Part shown: positions 43,905 through 52,782 of the stretch, one piece after another
Numbering within the stretch: position 1 is the stretch's first letter
How the letters are laid out: each line of letters begins with the position of its first letter
The notes under the pieces: model-generated
The model's database searches: none
What the model was told of the DNA's origin: nothing
Seen by the model: only the letters and a program-made list of their open reading frames with translations
Made by a program: the position numbers and the translations under genes
Source of the DNA: JAJXWB01 sp046349215
Lineage (GTDB): Bacteria > Pseudomonadota > Alphaproteobacteria > Rhizobiales > Beijerinckiaceae
Length of the DNA: 64,000 nt
Reading direction: 5' to 3'
Assembly: GCA_046349215.1 (NCBI GenBank)
Contig: JAXMCV010000001.1
Coordinates: forward strand, 682,001-746,000

Positions 43905-46337
43905 ATGAACGTCGCCCTGCCCGGCGCGAAATCGCTCGACGCCGGCTGGCGCATGGCCGTGTGCGACGCCGGAGCGGCGACGCTTCCCTCGGCAACAGCA
44001 GATCTCGACTGGCTGCCGGCGCGCGTTCCCGGAACGGCGGCTCAGGCGCTGATCGAAGCCGGACGCTGGGACTGGGGGAACCCCGTTCCGCTCGACGCCA
44101 GCGATGTCTGGTACGAATGCGCGATCGCGGGGCATGGCGCGCATCGTCTGTCGTTCGACGGCCTGGCGACATTCGCGAGCGTCTTTCTCGACGACGTGCT
44201 CCTGCTTCAATCCGACAATATGTTCGTTCCGCGCCACGCCGACGTGACCCTTGCAGGATCGCACCGCCTTTCGATCCGCTTCCGCTCGATCGCCGACGGC
44301 GTGGCCGGCCGAAAAGGCCGGGCGCGCTGGCGACCGCGCATGATCCAGCCCTCCGAATTGCGCTTCGTCCGCACGAGCGCGCTCGGCCGCATGCCGGGCT
44401 TCGCGCCGCCCGCGCCGCCTGTGGGGCCGTGGCGCGGCGTGCGTCTCGAAAGCCTCGAAGCCGCGCGTTTGCTCGAATGCGTCGTCGCGGCGCGGCTCGA
44501 CGGCGATGACGGCGTGATCGAAGCGCGACTGCGCTTCGACCGCGCGCCGCATGCGACGCCGATGATTTCCTGCGGCGAAGCGCAGGTCGCCCTGGCGCGC
44601 GCGTCGGATATGGAATTTTCGGGGGAATTGCGGATCGCCGGGGCGCGCCGCTGGGCGCCGCATACACATGGGCGTCCCGACCTCTACGATCTCGTCGCGA
44701 GCCTCGACGGCGTGGAGATCGACCGGCGGCGCATCGGCTTCCGGACGATCGAGATCGACCGCGGCGCCGACGGTGAAGGATTCGGCCTGCGCATCAACGG
44801 CCAGCACGTTTTCTGCCGCGGCGCCGTCTGGACGCAGATCGATCCTGTGGGACTGCAGAACGATCCGGCGGCGCTCGCTCGCGCAATGGCGCTTGCGGTC
44901 GAGGCGGGCGTCAACATGTTCCGCGTCGGCGGGACAGGCGTGTACGAGACCAACGAATTCTACCAGGCCTGCGACGCCGCCGGCATCCTCGTCTGGCAGG
45001 ATTTCATGTTCTCGAATTTCGACTATCCGGCCGGCGATCCCGACTTCGTCGCCTCGGTCGAACGGGAAGCGCAAGCATTCCTGCGGCGCACGCGGTCGTC
45101 GCCTTCGCTCGCCGTTCTGTGCGGCGGCAACGAGGTCTACCAGCAGGCCGCGATGATGGGCGTGCCGGAAGCCATGTGGCGCTCGCCTCTCTTCGAGGAA
45201 ATCCTGCCGCGCCTCTGTGCGCAGGAGCGCGGCGAACTTGCCTTCCTGCCGTCCTCGCCCTGCGGCGGCGCCCTGCCCTTCCAGTCGGACAAGGGCGTCT
45301 CGCATTATTACGGCGTCGGCGCCTATCGACGGCCGCTCGAGGACGCGCGGCGCGCCAACGTTCGCTTCGCCAGCGAATGCCTGGGTTTCGCAAACGTCCC
45401 TGAAACACGCCGGCTTGCGGCGGATTTTGGCCCGGCGCCTCTGTCGTCGCCGCTCTGGGCGCCGCGCGTGCCGCGCGACCAGGGCGCCGACCAGGATTTC
45501 GAAGTGGTGCGCGAGCACTACATGGCGGCTCTCTACGGCGTCGATCCGCTCGGCTTGAAGACGAACGATCCGCAGCTCTATCTCGACATTTCGCGCGCCT
45601 GCGTCGCCGAAGTGGTCGAGGCGACGATCGCCGAATGGCGGCGTCCGCAATCATCCTGCCGGGGCGCGCTCGTCTGGTTCTGGAAGGATCTGTGGGCGTC
45701 GAGCGGATGGGGCGTTCTCGACTGGAAGGGCGATCCGAAATCGCCATGGTACGCCATGCGCCGCGCATTTCGGCCCGTGCAGATCATGCTGGCGGACGAA
45801 GGCGTCAACGGCCTGCATGTCCATTGCCTCAACGAAGGCGCCGATGCGTTTCGCGGTTCGCTTTCGCTCGCCTGCTGGAAAGACGGCGCAACGCCGGTCA
45901 TGCGCGCTTCGCGCGACATAGAGATTTCTCCGCGCGGTTCGATCATGCTGCGGGATTGCGAACTCTGGGGCGCCTTCTTCGATACGGCCTACGCCTATCG
46001 TTTCGGCCCGGCCTCGCACGAAGTCACGCGCGCTGCGCTGCTCAGCGCCGACGGCCGAACAATTGCCGAAGCATGGCACTTTCCGGCCGGACGCAGCGCA
46101 GCCCTGTTTGCGCCGGACCTGACGGCGGAAATCGTCGATGACGAGCGCGGCCCGGCGCTGCGGATAAGCGCCGACCGTTTCGCGCAATCGATCAGGATCG
46201 ACGACGACGCGCTGACGCCGCTCGACAACTGGCTGCATCTGGCGCCCGGCGAGGAAAGGATCGTGCGCTTTCTCGAAAAGGCCGGCCGCCCGCGCGGCCG
46301 CATCGCGGCGCTGGGCGCAACGCCCGTCTCCTACTAG
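43905..46337 (+). CDS. Glycoside hydrolase family 2, beta-mannosidase-like
   Basis: 810 residues, one base after DUF1839. Layout: N-terminal sugar-binding jelly roll (about 1-180), immunoglobulin-like domain (about 185-290), TIM barrel (about 300-600) with MFRVGGTGVYETNEFYQACDAAG and WQDFMFSNFDYP, acid/base Glu in CGGNEVYQQ and probable nucleophile Glu in FASECLGFANVP, then a beta-rich tail. No signal peptide is visible, so it is cytoplasmic. In this operon it could also act as a glycosyl-transfer or binding module. It ends with TAG in a CTAG shared with the convergent gene at 46334. Confidence 0.85.
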   Translation: MNVALPGAKSLDAGWRMAVCDAGAATLPSATADLDWLPARVPGTAAQALIEAGRWDWGNPVPLDASDVWYECAIAGHGAHRLSFDGLATFASVFLDDVLLLQSDNMFVPRHADVTLAGSHRLSIRFRSIADGVAGRKGRARWRPRMIQPSELRFVRTSALGRMPGFAPPAPPVGPWRGVRLESLEAARLLECVVAARLDGDDGVIEARLRFDRAPHATPMISCGEAQVALARASDMEFSGELRIAGARRWAPHTHGRPDLYDLVASLDGVEIDRRRIGFRTIEIDRGADGEGFGLRINGQHVFCRGAVWTQIDPVGLQNDPAALARAMALAVEAGVNMFRVGGTGVYETNEFYQACDAAGILVWQDFMFSNFDYPAGDPDFVASVEREAQAFLRRTRSSPSLAVLCGGNEVYQQAAMMGVPEAMWRSPLFEEILPRLCAQERGELAFLPSSPCGGALPFQSDKGVSHYYGVGAYRRPLEDARRANVRFASECLGFANVPETRRLAADFGPAPLSSPLWAPRVPRDQGADQDFEVVREHYMAALYGVDPLGLKTNDPQLYLDISRACVAEVVEATIAEWRRPQSSCRGALVWFWKDLWASSGWGVLDWKGDPKSPWYAMRRAFRPVQIMLADEGVNGLHVHCLNEGADAFRGSLSLACWKDGATPVMRASRDIEISPRGSIMLRDCELWGAFFDTAYAYRFGPASHEVTRAALLSADGRTIAEAWHFPAGRSAALFAPDLTAEIVDDERGPALRISADRFAQSIRIDDDALTPLDNWLHLAPGEERIVRFLEKAGRPRGRIAALGATPVSY

Positions 46338-46957
46338 CCGTTCGCTACCAGCGCGAGAAAACGGTCCACATCTTCGGGCCGGTCGACGTCCCAGACGATG
46401 GCGGGTTCGACGGCGTCGATCCCGCTCGCGCGCAACCGCGCCCGCGTCGCAGCCATGACGCCGTCCGTTCCCCATTGCATGTCGCGAAAGATCCCGGGGA
46501 TCGGCGCGGCGAGGCCGACAAGGCCATAGCCGCCGTCTTCGGCGGGCAGGAAGATCGCCCGGGCGCCGCGCGAAAATTCGCCGGCGCAGCGCAGAAGGAG
46601 ATCGGCTTCGATGGTCGGGCAGTCCGAGCCCATCAGCAGAACGGGACCGTCGGCGACGGCGAACACATGCGCCATGCGCGCGCCGAGATCGCCCTCCGGC
46701 TGCGCCCGCAACGCCACGCCGAATTTCTTCGCGCATTCCGTAAAGAACGGATGTCGCGTATCCGGCGCGCACCACAGCGTCGCCGGCAGACCTGTTGCAG
46801 CCATTGCGCGACAGGCGCGTTCGACCAAACGGGCATGAAGATCGGCCGCGCCCTGCGCCCCGAGGCGCGGAATGAGCCGCGTCTTCGCCCTGCCCGGCTG
46901 CGGCGCGCGCGCCATCAGCGCGATATGCACGTCAGCCTTCACGCGGCGCGTATCCAT
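46334..46957 (-). CDS. TIGR04282-family (CofC-like) nucleotidyl/glycosyltransferase
   Basis: 207 residues. Nucleotide-diphospho-sugar transferase fold: ALMARAPQPGRAKTRLIPRLG (nucleotide loop), LMGSDCPTIEADLL (metal-binding acidic block) and FLPAEDGGYGLVGL, WDVDRPEDVDRFL at the end. The family was named transferase 1 of radical-SAM/selenodomain clusters and is often paired with the TIGR04283 GT2 gene, as here, where the two overlap by 26 bp. Convergent with the GH2 gene; both stops share CTAG. Confidence 0.88.
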   Translation of the reverse strand: MDTRRVKADVHIALMARAPQPGRAKTRLIPRLGAQGAADLHARLVERACRAMAATGLPATLWCAPDTRHPFFTECAKKFGVALRAQPEGDLGARMAHVFAVADGPVLLMGSDCPTIEADLLLRCAGEFSRGARAIFLPAEDGGYGLVGLAAPIPGIFRDMQWGTDGVMAATRARLRASGIDAVEPAIVWDVDRPEDVDRFLALVANG

Positions 46958-47636
46958 AGCGGCGGGCCAGGTCGTTGGCGTCTGCGCCGCGCCAATAGTC
47001 GAAGCGCAGGCGCCACATCAGCAGGATCGTCCGCCAGAACCCGTTGTCGTCCCATCGCCGGCCGGATGTGACGACGCGCGCGGAAAGACAGAGCGGCGAC
47101 GAAATCGACTTCAAGGCCTTCGACAACGCGATGTCCTCCATGAGCGCAAGATCGGGATAGCCGCCTACGCGGCGGAAGGCGGCGGCGTCGACAAAGATGG
47201 CCTGGTCGCCGGTGGCGACGCCCGTCAGCCGCGAGCGAAGATTCATCAGGGCGGCGACGAGCGGCAGCAGAACGTGGCGACCGGCGATCTGCACATCGAA
47301 ACGGCCCCAGGCGCGTCCGCTCTGTTCAAGCCCTTCGCGCACGAGCGCCGACGCGTCGTCCGGCAGAATGGTGTCGGCGTGCAGGAACAGGAGAATGTCG
47401 CCCGATGCGAGTCGCGCGCCGGCGTTCATCTGGGCGGCGCGGCCGCGCTGCGCGACGATCGCGCGATCCGCAAGCGGCCCGGTAAGCGCGAGGGTCGCGT
47501 CGCTGCTGCCGCCGTCGACGACAATCGTCTCGCAGCCCGCGGCCCGCAATGGCGCGAGACGCTCGAGCGTGGCCACGATCCCCGCAACCTCGTTCAGGAC
47601 CGGCAGGACGATCGAAATCCTCTGCTGCGAAGGCAA
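46932..47636 (-). CDS. TIGR04283-family GT2 glycosyltransferase
   Basis: 234 residues. GT-A fold: ISIVLPVLNEVAGI, IVVDGGSSDAT (first DxD-like), FLHADTILP (the DxD as HAD), GDQAIFVDAAAFRRVGGYPD and LMEDIALSKAL. No TM anchor except a short hydrophobic stretch near 190. Overlaps the TIGR04282 gene; the pair may make a glycoconjugate. Relation to the ACP operon across the shared terminator region is only positional. Confidence 0.9.
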   Translation of the reverse strand: MPSQQRISIVLPVLNEVAGIVATLERLAPLRAAGCETIVVDGGSSDATLALTGPLADRAIVAQRGRAAQMNAGARLASGDILLFLHADTILPDDASALVREGLEQSGRAWGRFDVQIAGRHVLLPLVAALMNLRSRLTGVATGDQAIFVDAAAFRRVGGYPDLALMEDIALSKALKSISSPLCLSARVVTSGRRWDDNGFWRTILLMWRLRFDYWRGADANDLARRYGYAPREG

Positions 47637-47749
47637 TTCTTCCCCTTCCGAGGCCTCGCCGGAGACCGATCCGCTCCGGCGCGCCCGTTCTTGGCAAGGA
47701 CAATTCCTGCGGGCGATGCTACGACCCGGAGCCCACAGGAATTCTACCC

Positions 47750-48754
47750 ATGCTCCGTTCGTTCGTAACAGCTTTCGTCGCCCTTGCCGCGCTCGCCGCC
47801 GCGCCGGCTCGCTCCGAGACGGCCCGCATCGGCTACATCCCGGTCATGGGCACGTCGCAGATTTTCGTCGCCGACAAGGAAGGCCTGCTCAAGGCGGCCG
47901 GCATCGAGCCGAAATTTCTCACCTTCGAATCCGGCCCGGCGATGATCCAGGCATTGGCGTCGGGCACGCTCGACATCTATGTCGCGGGCGTCGCGCCGCT
48001 GGCGGTGGCGCGCTCCAAGGGCGTCGACGTAAAGGTGGTGGCGGCGACGGCGATCGACGAAATGACGGTCGTCGCCGGCGCCAAGCTCGCGCCGCTCTTC
48101 AAGCCGGGCGTCGCGCCGGCGCAGGCGCTCAAGGATTTCAAGGCGCAGACCGGCAAGGCGGCGCGCCTCGCCACGCAGCCGCCGGGTTCCGTGCCGCACA
48201 CCACGCTGGTCCATTGGCTGGAACAGGTCATCAAGGCCGACAAGGCCGATTTCGAAATCATCACCATGGGCATCGACGCGACGCAGCAGGCGGTGCTTGC
48301 CGGCGCGGTCGAGGGCGCGACGCTGCGCGAACCGGCCGTGACAGTGTCGCTGCTGCGCGATCCGCGGCTGAAGATCGTCGCGACGGGCAGCGAAATGTTC
48401 CCGAACCAGCCGGGCACGGTCGTCGCCGTCGCGGGCGCCTGGGCCGCGAAGAACCAGGAGGCCGTGCAGAAGCTCGTCGCCGGCATCGTGGAAGCCACGC
48501 GCATCATCCAGAAGGAGCCGGCGCGCGCGGCGGGCCCGATCGAGGCGGCGCTCGGCAAGGGCATCGTCGACCGCGCGACCATCGAAAAGGCGATCGCCTC
48601 GCCCGCCTCCAAGTTCGCCAGCGATCCGCGCGCGATCATTGACTCCTTCGCCGCCATGCAGGCCTATCAGGTCAAGATCGGCTCGCTCGACAAGGAATAT
48701 CCGCTCGACGGGCTGTTCGACGCCTCGTACTACCTGAAGGCTACGGGAAAATAG
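47750..48754 (+). CDS. NitT/TauT-family ABC transporter substrate-binding protein
   Basis: 334 residues from the ATG at 47750 (AGGA upstream). Signal peptide about 1-23 (ARS^ETA). The NMT1/TauA-like fold starts TARIGYIPVMGTSQIFVADKEG and has GPAMIQALASGTLDIYVAGVAPL and the Gly-rich TQPPGSVPHTTL. Ligands of the family include nitrate, taurine, alkanesulfonates and thiamin precursors; none can be chosen. Stop is 2 bp before the permease start; the three-gene set SBP-permease-ATPase is complete. Confidence 0.9.
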   Translation: MLRSFVTAFVALAALAAAPARSETARIGYIPVMGTSQIFVADKEGLLKAAGIEPKFLTFESGPAMIQALASGTLDIYVAGVAPLAVARSKGVDVKVVAATAIDEMTVVAGAKLAPLFKPGVAPAQALKDFKAQTGKAARLATQPPGSVPHTTLVHWLEQVIKADKADFEIITMGIDATQQAVLAGAVEGATLREPAVTVSLLRDPRLKIVATGSEMFPNQPGTVVAVAGAWAAKNQEAVQKLVAGIVEATRIIQKEPARAAGPIEAALGKGIVDRATIEKAIASPASKFASDPRAIIDSFAAMQAYQVKIGSLDKEYPLDGLFDASYYLKATGK

Positions 48755-48756
48755 GG

Positions 48757-49521
48757 ATGGCCTCGGCGCTCGCGAGCAGGGGCGCGCTGCTGCGCGGCGC
48801 GATCGGACTCGCGCTCTTTCTGGGATTGTGGGAGCTCGTGCCGCGCGCCGGCCTTGCGCCGCCGACGCTCCTGCCGGCGCCCAGCATGCTGCCGGCCGCC
48901 TTCCTGCGCGAGTTCAACAGCGGCATCTGGCAGACCTCCGTCGTCCTCAGCCTCGGCCATTACATCGTGGGCCTGGCCTGCGGCGTCGGCGCCGGCGTCT
49001 GCCTCGGCGTGGGGACCGGCCTGTGGGGCTGGTTCGAGGAGACGCTTGCCTGGGTCGTGCGCGTGCTGCGGCCCATTCCGGGCCTCGCCTGGGTGCCTTT
49101 CGCCATTCTATGGTTCGGCGTCGAACAGGCGGCGGCCGTCTTCATCATCGCGGTCGGCGTATTCTGGATCGTCTTTTTCGCCGCGCAGGGCGCGATCCGC
49201 GGCGTCGACCGCGATCTCGTCGAACTGGCCGAGGCCTTCGGCTTTCGCAGCGCGCGCGAGAAGCTCGTCAAGGTGCTGCTGCCTGCGGCCGCGCCCGGCA
49301 TCCTCGTCGGCGTGCGCACGGCGCTGGGCCAGGCCTGGATGGCGGTCGTGGCGGCGGAACTCTTCGGCGTCGCCGGTCTCGGCCAGCGCATGAACCAGGC
49401 GTCCAGCCTGCTCGCAACCGACATCGTCGTCGTCTACATGCTGACGATGGCCGCGCTCTACGGCATCGTCGACACATTGTTCGTCGCCGCGCAATCTCGC
49501 CTGCTCGCGTGGAAAGCGTGA
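48757..49521 (+). CDS. NitT/TauT-family ABC transporter permease
   Basis: 254 residues, about six TM. SsuC/TauC-type: LPAPSMLPAAFLREFNSG, PIPGLAWVPFAILWFGV and the EAA-like loop LVELAEAFGFRSAREKLVKVLLPAAAPGI. C-terminal loop LGQAWMAVVAAELFGVAGLGQRM. Stop overlaps the ATPase start (TGATG). Confidence 0.93.
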   Translation: MASALASRGALLRGAIGLALFLGLWELVPRAGLAPPTLLPAPSMLPAAFLREFNSGIWQTSVVLSLGHYIVGLACGVGAGVCLGVGTGLWGWFEETLAWVVRVLRPIPGLAWVPFAILWFGVEQAAAVFIIAVGVFWIVFFAAQGAIRGVDRDLVELAEAFGFRSAREKLVKVLLPAAAPGILVGVRTALGQAWMAVVAAELFGVAGLGQRMNQASSLLATDIVVVYMLTMAALYGIVDTLFVAAQSRLLAWKA

Positions 49522-50294
49522 TGGCCGACGACATCATCCGCATCGACGACATCGGCATCGCCTTCGGCGAAGGCGCCGAACGAGTCGAGGTTCTGAAGCG
49601 TCTCGACCTCTCGGTTGCGCGCGGCGAATTCGTCGCCATCGTCGGCGCCTCGGGCGTCGGCAAGTCGACGCTGCTGCGGATCCTGATGGGACTGGCCGCG
49701 CCCTCGCACGGCTCCGTGGAAATAGCGCGCAGCGAAGCCTTCGAGCGCGACATGGCGCTGGTGTTCCAGGATTCGCGGATGCTGCCGTGGCGGCGCATTC
49801 TCGCGAACGCCGCGTTCGGTCTCGAAAAGCTGCCGCTCGACAAGGCGACGCGCCGCAAGCGCGCGCTGGAGGCGCTCGGCATCGTCGGCCTCGCCGAACT
49901 CGCCGACCGCTATCCCCGGCAATTGTCGGGCGGCCAGCGCCAGCGCGTCGCCCTCGCGCGCGCGCTGGCCGTGAAGCCGGCCATCCTTCTGATGGACGAA
50001 CCGTTCAGCGCGCTCGATGTCGCGACCCGCGAGGGCCTGCAGGACGAGATTTCGCGCATTCACGGCGCCACCGGCCAGACCATCCTGTTCGTGACGCACG
50101 ATATCGACGAAGCGGTGTTCCTGGCCGACCGCATCGTGGCGCTCGGCGGCAAGCCGGGCGAAGTACGGGCGCAGATCTCCGTCGACGCGCCCCGCCCGCG
50201 CCGGCGCGCCGACCCGCGGCTGAGGGAGCTTTCCGCCTCGATCAAGACGGCGATCGCCGCGGAAGCGGCGGGCCGCGACGACTGGGTCATCTAG
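49521..50294 (+). CDS. NitT/TauT-family ABC transporter ATPase
   Basis: 257 residues. Walker A GASGVGKST, Q-loop MALVFQDSRMLPW, signature LSGGQRQRVALARAL, Walker B ILLMDEPFSALD and H-loop FVTHDIDEAVFL. Energises the adjacent permease. The C-terminal 30 residues are basic and Pro-rich (APRPRRRADPRLRELS), as in several SsuB proteins. Confidence 0.94.
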   Translation: MADDIIRIDDIGIAFGEGAERVEVLKRLDLSVARGEFVAIVGASGVGKSTLLRILMGLAAPSHGSVEIARSEAFERDMALVFQDSRMLPWRRILANAAFGLEKLPLDKATRRKRALEALGIVGLAELADRYPRQLSGGQRQRVALARALAVKPAILLMDEPFSALDVATREGLQDEISRIHGATGQTILFVTHDIDEAVFLADRIVALGGKPGEVRAQISVDAPRPRRRADPRLRELSASIKTAIAAEAAGRDDWVI

Positions 50295-50382
50295 AGCCGC
50301 CGATTTGCGCGGGACAGCCGGAAAAACGGGCCGCCGCGCAGCTTGATTATCCTGCGGCTTAGGCTAGGTTGCGCTGCAATTC

Positions 50383-50397
50383 GGCCGAAAAACGGCC
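50383..50397 (+). promoter_or_regulatory. Hairpin just upstream of the second livG ribosome site
   Basis: GGCCG-AAAAA-CGGCC, 5-bp stem, three bases before GGGGAGG of livG (start GTG 50413). Could modulate ribosome access, or be the 3' end of an upstream message; no T-run follows, so it is not a clear terminator. Confidence 0.35.
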
Positions 50398-50412
50398 ACG
50401 GGGAGGTTTTGC

Positions 50413-51168
50413 GTGAGTGAGGAATGCGTCCTCGAAACCGAGGGCCTGACGAAGGAGTTCGCCGGCTTCACGGCGGTCAAGGACGTGTCGCTGAGGGTCA
50501 AACGGGGCTCGATCCACGCCCTGATCGGTCCCAACGGGGCCGGCAAGACCACCTGTTTCAACCTCTTGACCAAGTTCCTCGAGCCGACCCGCGGGAAAAT
50601 CTCGTACAAGGGCCGCGACATAACCGCGATGAAGCCGGCCGACATCGCCCGGCTCGGCCTCGTCCGCTCCTTCCAGATCTCGGCCGTGTTTCCGCATCTG
50701 ACGGCGCTCGAGAACGTCCGCGTCGCGCTGCAGCGCGAGCGCGGCAATTCGTTCGACTTCTGGCGCTCCAAGAAGGTGCTCGACGCCTATAACGACCGCG
50801 CCCAGGCGCTGCTCGACGACGTCGGCCTGTCCGAATATTCCGATACGATCGCCGTCGAAATGCCCTACGGCCGCAAGCGCGCGCTGGAGATCGCCACGAC
50901 GCTGGCGCTCGAGCCGGAAATGATGCTGCTCGACGAGCCGATGGCCGGCATGGGCCACGAGGACATCGACAAGATCGCGGCTCTCATAAAGCGCGTCTCG
51001 GCCAATCGCACCATCCTGATGGTCGAGCACAATCTGAACGTCGTCGCCAATCTCTCGGACACGATCACCGTTCTGACGCGAGGGCAGGTGCTGGCCGAGG
51101 GAGACTACGCCACCGTGTCCAAGAACAAGGACGTGCAGCAGGCTTACATGGGAGTGGGCGATGCTTGA
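50413..51168 (+). CDS. livG: Second Liv-type ABC transporter ATPase LivG
   Basis: 251 residues from a GTG at 50413 with ribosome site GGGGAGG. Walker A GPNGAGKTT, Q-loop SFQISAVFPHLTALENV, unusual signature MPYGRKRALEIATTLAL, Walker B MLLDEPMAGM, H-loop MVEHNLNV. LivG features with FGxT-type N-terminus. Overlaps livF by 8 bp. About the same length as the first LivG at 16631 but visibly divergent, so the two systems are not a recent duplication. Confidence 0.93.
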   Translation: MSEECVLETEGLTKEFAGFTAVKDVSLRVKRGSIHALIGPNGAGKTTCFNLLTKFLEPTRGKISYKGRDITAMKPADIARLGLVRSFQISAVFPHLTALENVRVALQRERGNSFDFWRSKKVLDAYNDRAQALLDDVGLSEYSDTIAVEMPYGRKRALEIATTLALEPEMMLLDEPMAGMGHEDIDKIAALIKRVSANRTILMVEHNLNVVANLSDTITVLTRGQVLAEGDYATVSKNKDVQQAYMGVGDA

Positions 51169-51877
51169 TACGACGAGCCGCCCGCTGCTCGAGGTCGCAG
51201 GCCTCGAAGCCTGGTACGGCGAATCCCACATCCTGCACGGCGTCGAGTTCAACGTGCGCAAGGGCGAGGTCGTGACCCTGCTCGGCCGCAACGGCGCCGG
51301 CAAGACGACGTCGCTGAAGTCCATCATGGGCATCGTCGGCAAGCGCAAGGGTTCGATCCGCTTCGACGGGACCGAGACGATCTCGATGGCCTCCGACAGG
51401 ATCGCGCGCCTCGGCGTCGCCTTCTGTCCGGAAGAACGCGGCATCTTCTCCTCGCTCGACGTGCGCGAGAACCTGATGCTGCCGCCGCAGGTGAAGCCCG
51501 GCGGCCTGCCTGTCGACCAGATCTTCGAGCTTTTTCCCAATCTGAAGGAGCGCCTGTCGAGCCAGGGCACGAAACTGTCCGGCGGCGAGCAGCAGATGCT
51601 GGCGATCGGCCGCATCCTGCGCACCGGCGCGACGCTGCTGATGCTCGACGAACCGACCGAAGGCCTCGCCCCGGTCATCATCCAGCAGATCGGCCACACG
51701 ATCCGCAAGCTGAAGGCTCAAGGGTTCACCATCCTGCTGGTCGAGCAGAACTTCCGTTTCGCCTCGACAGTCGCCGACCGCTATTACGTCATGGAGCACG
51801 GCAAGATCATCGACAGCTTCGCCAACAGCGAACTGGCGGCGAACATGGACAAGCTCCACGAATATCTCGGCGTCTGA
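51161..51877 (+). CDS. livF: Second Liv-type ABC transporter ATPase LivF
   Basis: 238 residues. Walker A GRNGAGKTT, LivF-type FCPEERGIFSSLDVRENL, signature LSGGEQQMLAIGRIL, Walker B LMLDEPTEGLAP, and LVEQNFRF as in LivF. Same length as the LivF at 17419. Overlaps livG; 13 bp before livH. Confidence 0.93.
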   Translation: MLDTTSRPLLEVAGLEAWYGESHILHGVEFNVRKGEVVTLLGRNGAGKTTSLKSIMGIVGKRKGSIRFDGTETISMASDRIARLGVAFCPEERGIFSSLDVRENLMLPPQVKPGGLPVDQIFELFPNLKERLSSQGTKLSGGEQQMLAIGRILRTGATLLMLDEPTEGLAPVIIQQIGHTIRKLKAQGFTILLVEQNFRFASTVADRYYVMEHGKIIDSFANSELAANMDKLHEYLGV

Positions 51878-51890
51878 GGAACACTCCGCC

Positions 51891-52781
51891 ATGATGATCC
51901 CGCTTCTCAACATTTCCACGCAGGCCCTGTTCGGCCAGCTCCTTCTCGGCCTGATCAACGGCGCCTTCTACGCCCTGCTCAGCCTCGGGCTCGCCGTCAT
52001 CTTCGGCATGCTCAACATCGTCAATTTCGCGCATGGCGCGCTCTACATGGTCGGCGCGTTCGTCGCGTACTTCCTGTTGAACCTCGCGGGGCTCGGCTAT
52101 TGGTGGGCGCTGATCCTCGCACCGATCGCGGTCGGTCTCGTCGGCGTCATCATCGAACGCACGATGCTGCAATGGCTGGCCGGCCTCGACCATCTCTACG
52201 GCCTGCTGCTGACCTTCGGCCTCGCGCTCATCATCCAGGGCGTGTTCCAGAACTATTTCGGTTCGTCGGGCCTGCCCTACGCCATCCCGCCGGAACTGTC
52301 GGGCGGCCAGAATCTCGGCTTCATGTACCTGCCGAACTACCGCGGCTGGGTCGTGATCTTCTCGCTGATCGTCTGCGTCGCCGTCTGGTACATGATCGAG
52401 AAGACCAAGCTCGGCGCCTACCTGCGCGCGGCCACCGAAAACCCGACGCTCGTGCGCGCCTTCGGCATCAACGTGCCGCTGATGATTACGCTGACCTACG
52501 GCTTCGGCGTCGGCCTCGCCGCGCTGGCCGGCGTGCTCGCCGCGCCGATCAACCAGGTGCGGCCGCTGATGGGCGCCGACTTCATCATCGTCGTGTTCGC
52601 GGTGGTCGTCATCGGCGGCATGGGTTCGATCATGGGCTCGATCGTCACCGGCTTCATGCTCGGCGTGATCGAGGGCCTGACCAAGGTCTTCTATCCGGAA
52701 GCCTCCAACACCGTCGTGTTCGTCATCATGGCGATCGTGCTGCTCATTAAGCCCGCAGGGCTCTTCGGAAGGACCGCGTGA
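51891..52781 (+). CDS. livH: Second Liv-type ABC transporter permease LivH
   Basis: 296 residues, about eight TM, with FGMLNIVNFAHGALYMVGAF (LivH signature) and cytoplasmic loop RAATENPTLVRAFGIN. One base separates it from livM. Confidence 0.93.
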   Translation: MMIPLLNISTQALFGQLLLGLINGAFYALLSLGLAVIFGMLNIVNFAHGALYMVGAFVAYFLLNLAGLGYWWALILAPIAVGLVGVIIERTMLQWLAGLDHLYGLLLTFGLALIIQGVFQNYFGSSGLPYAIPPELSGGQNLGFMYLPNYRGWVVIFSLIVCVAVWYMIEKTKLGAYLRAATENPTLVRAFGINVPLMITLTYGFGVGLAALAGVLAAPINQVRPLMGADFIIVVFAVVVIGGMGSIMGSIVTGFMLGVIEGLTKVFYPEASNTVVFVIMAIVLLIKPAGLFGRTA

Positions 52782-52782
52782 G

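Noticed and set aside
43635..45650. 671-codon minus-strand frame opposite the GH2 gene
   Set aside because: Spans the 3' part of DUF1839 and the GH2 gene on the other strand; no start signal and no domain.
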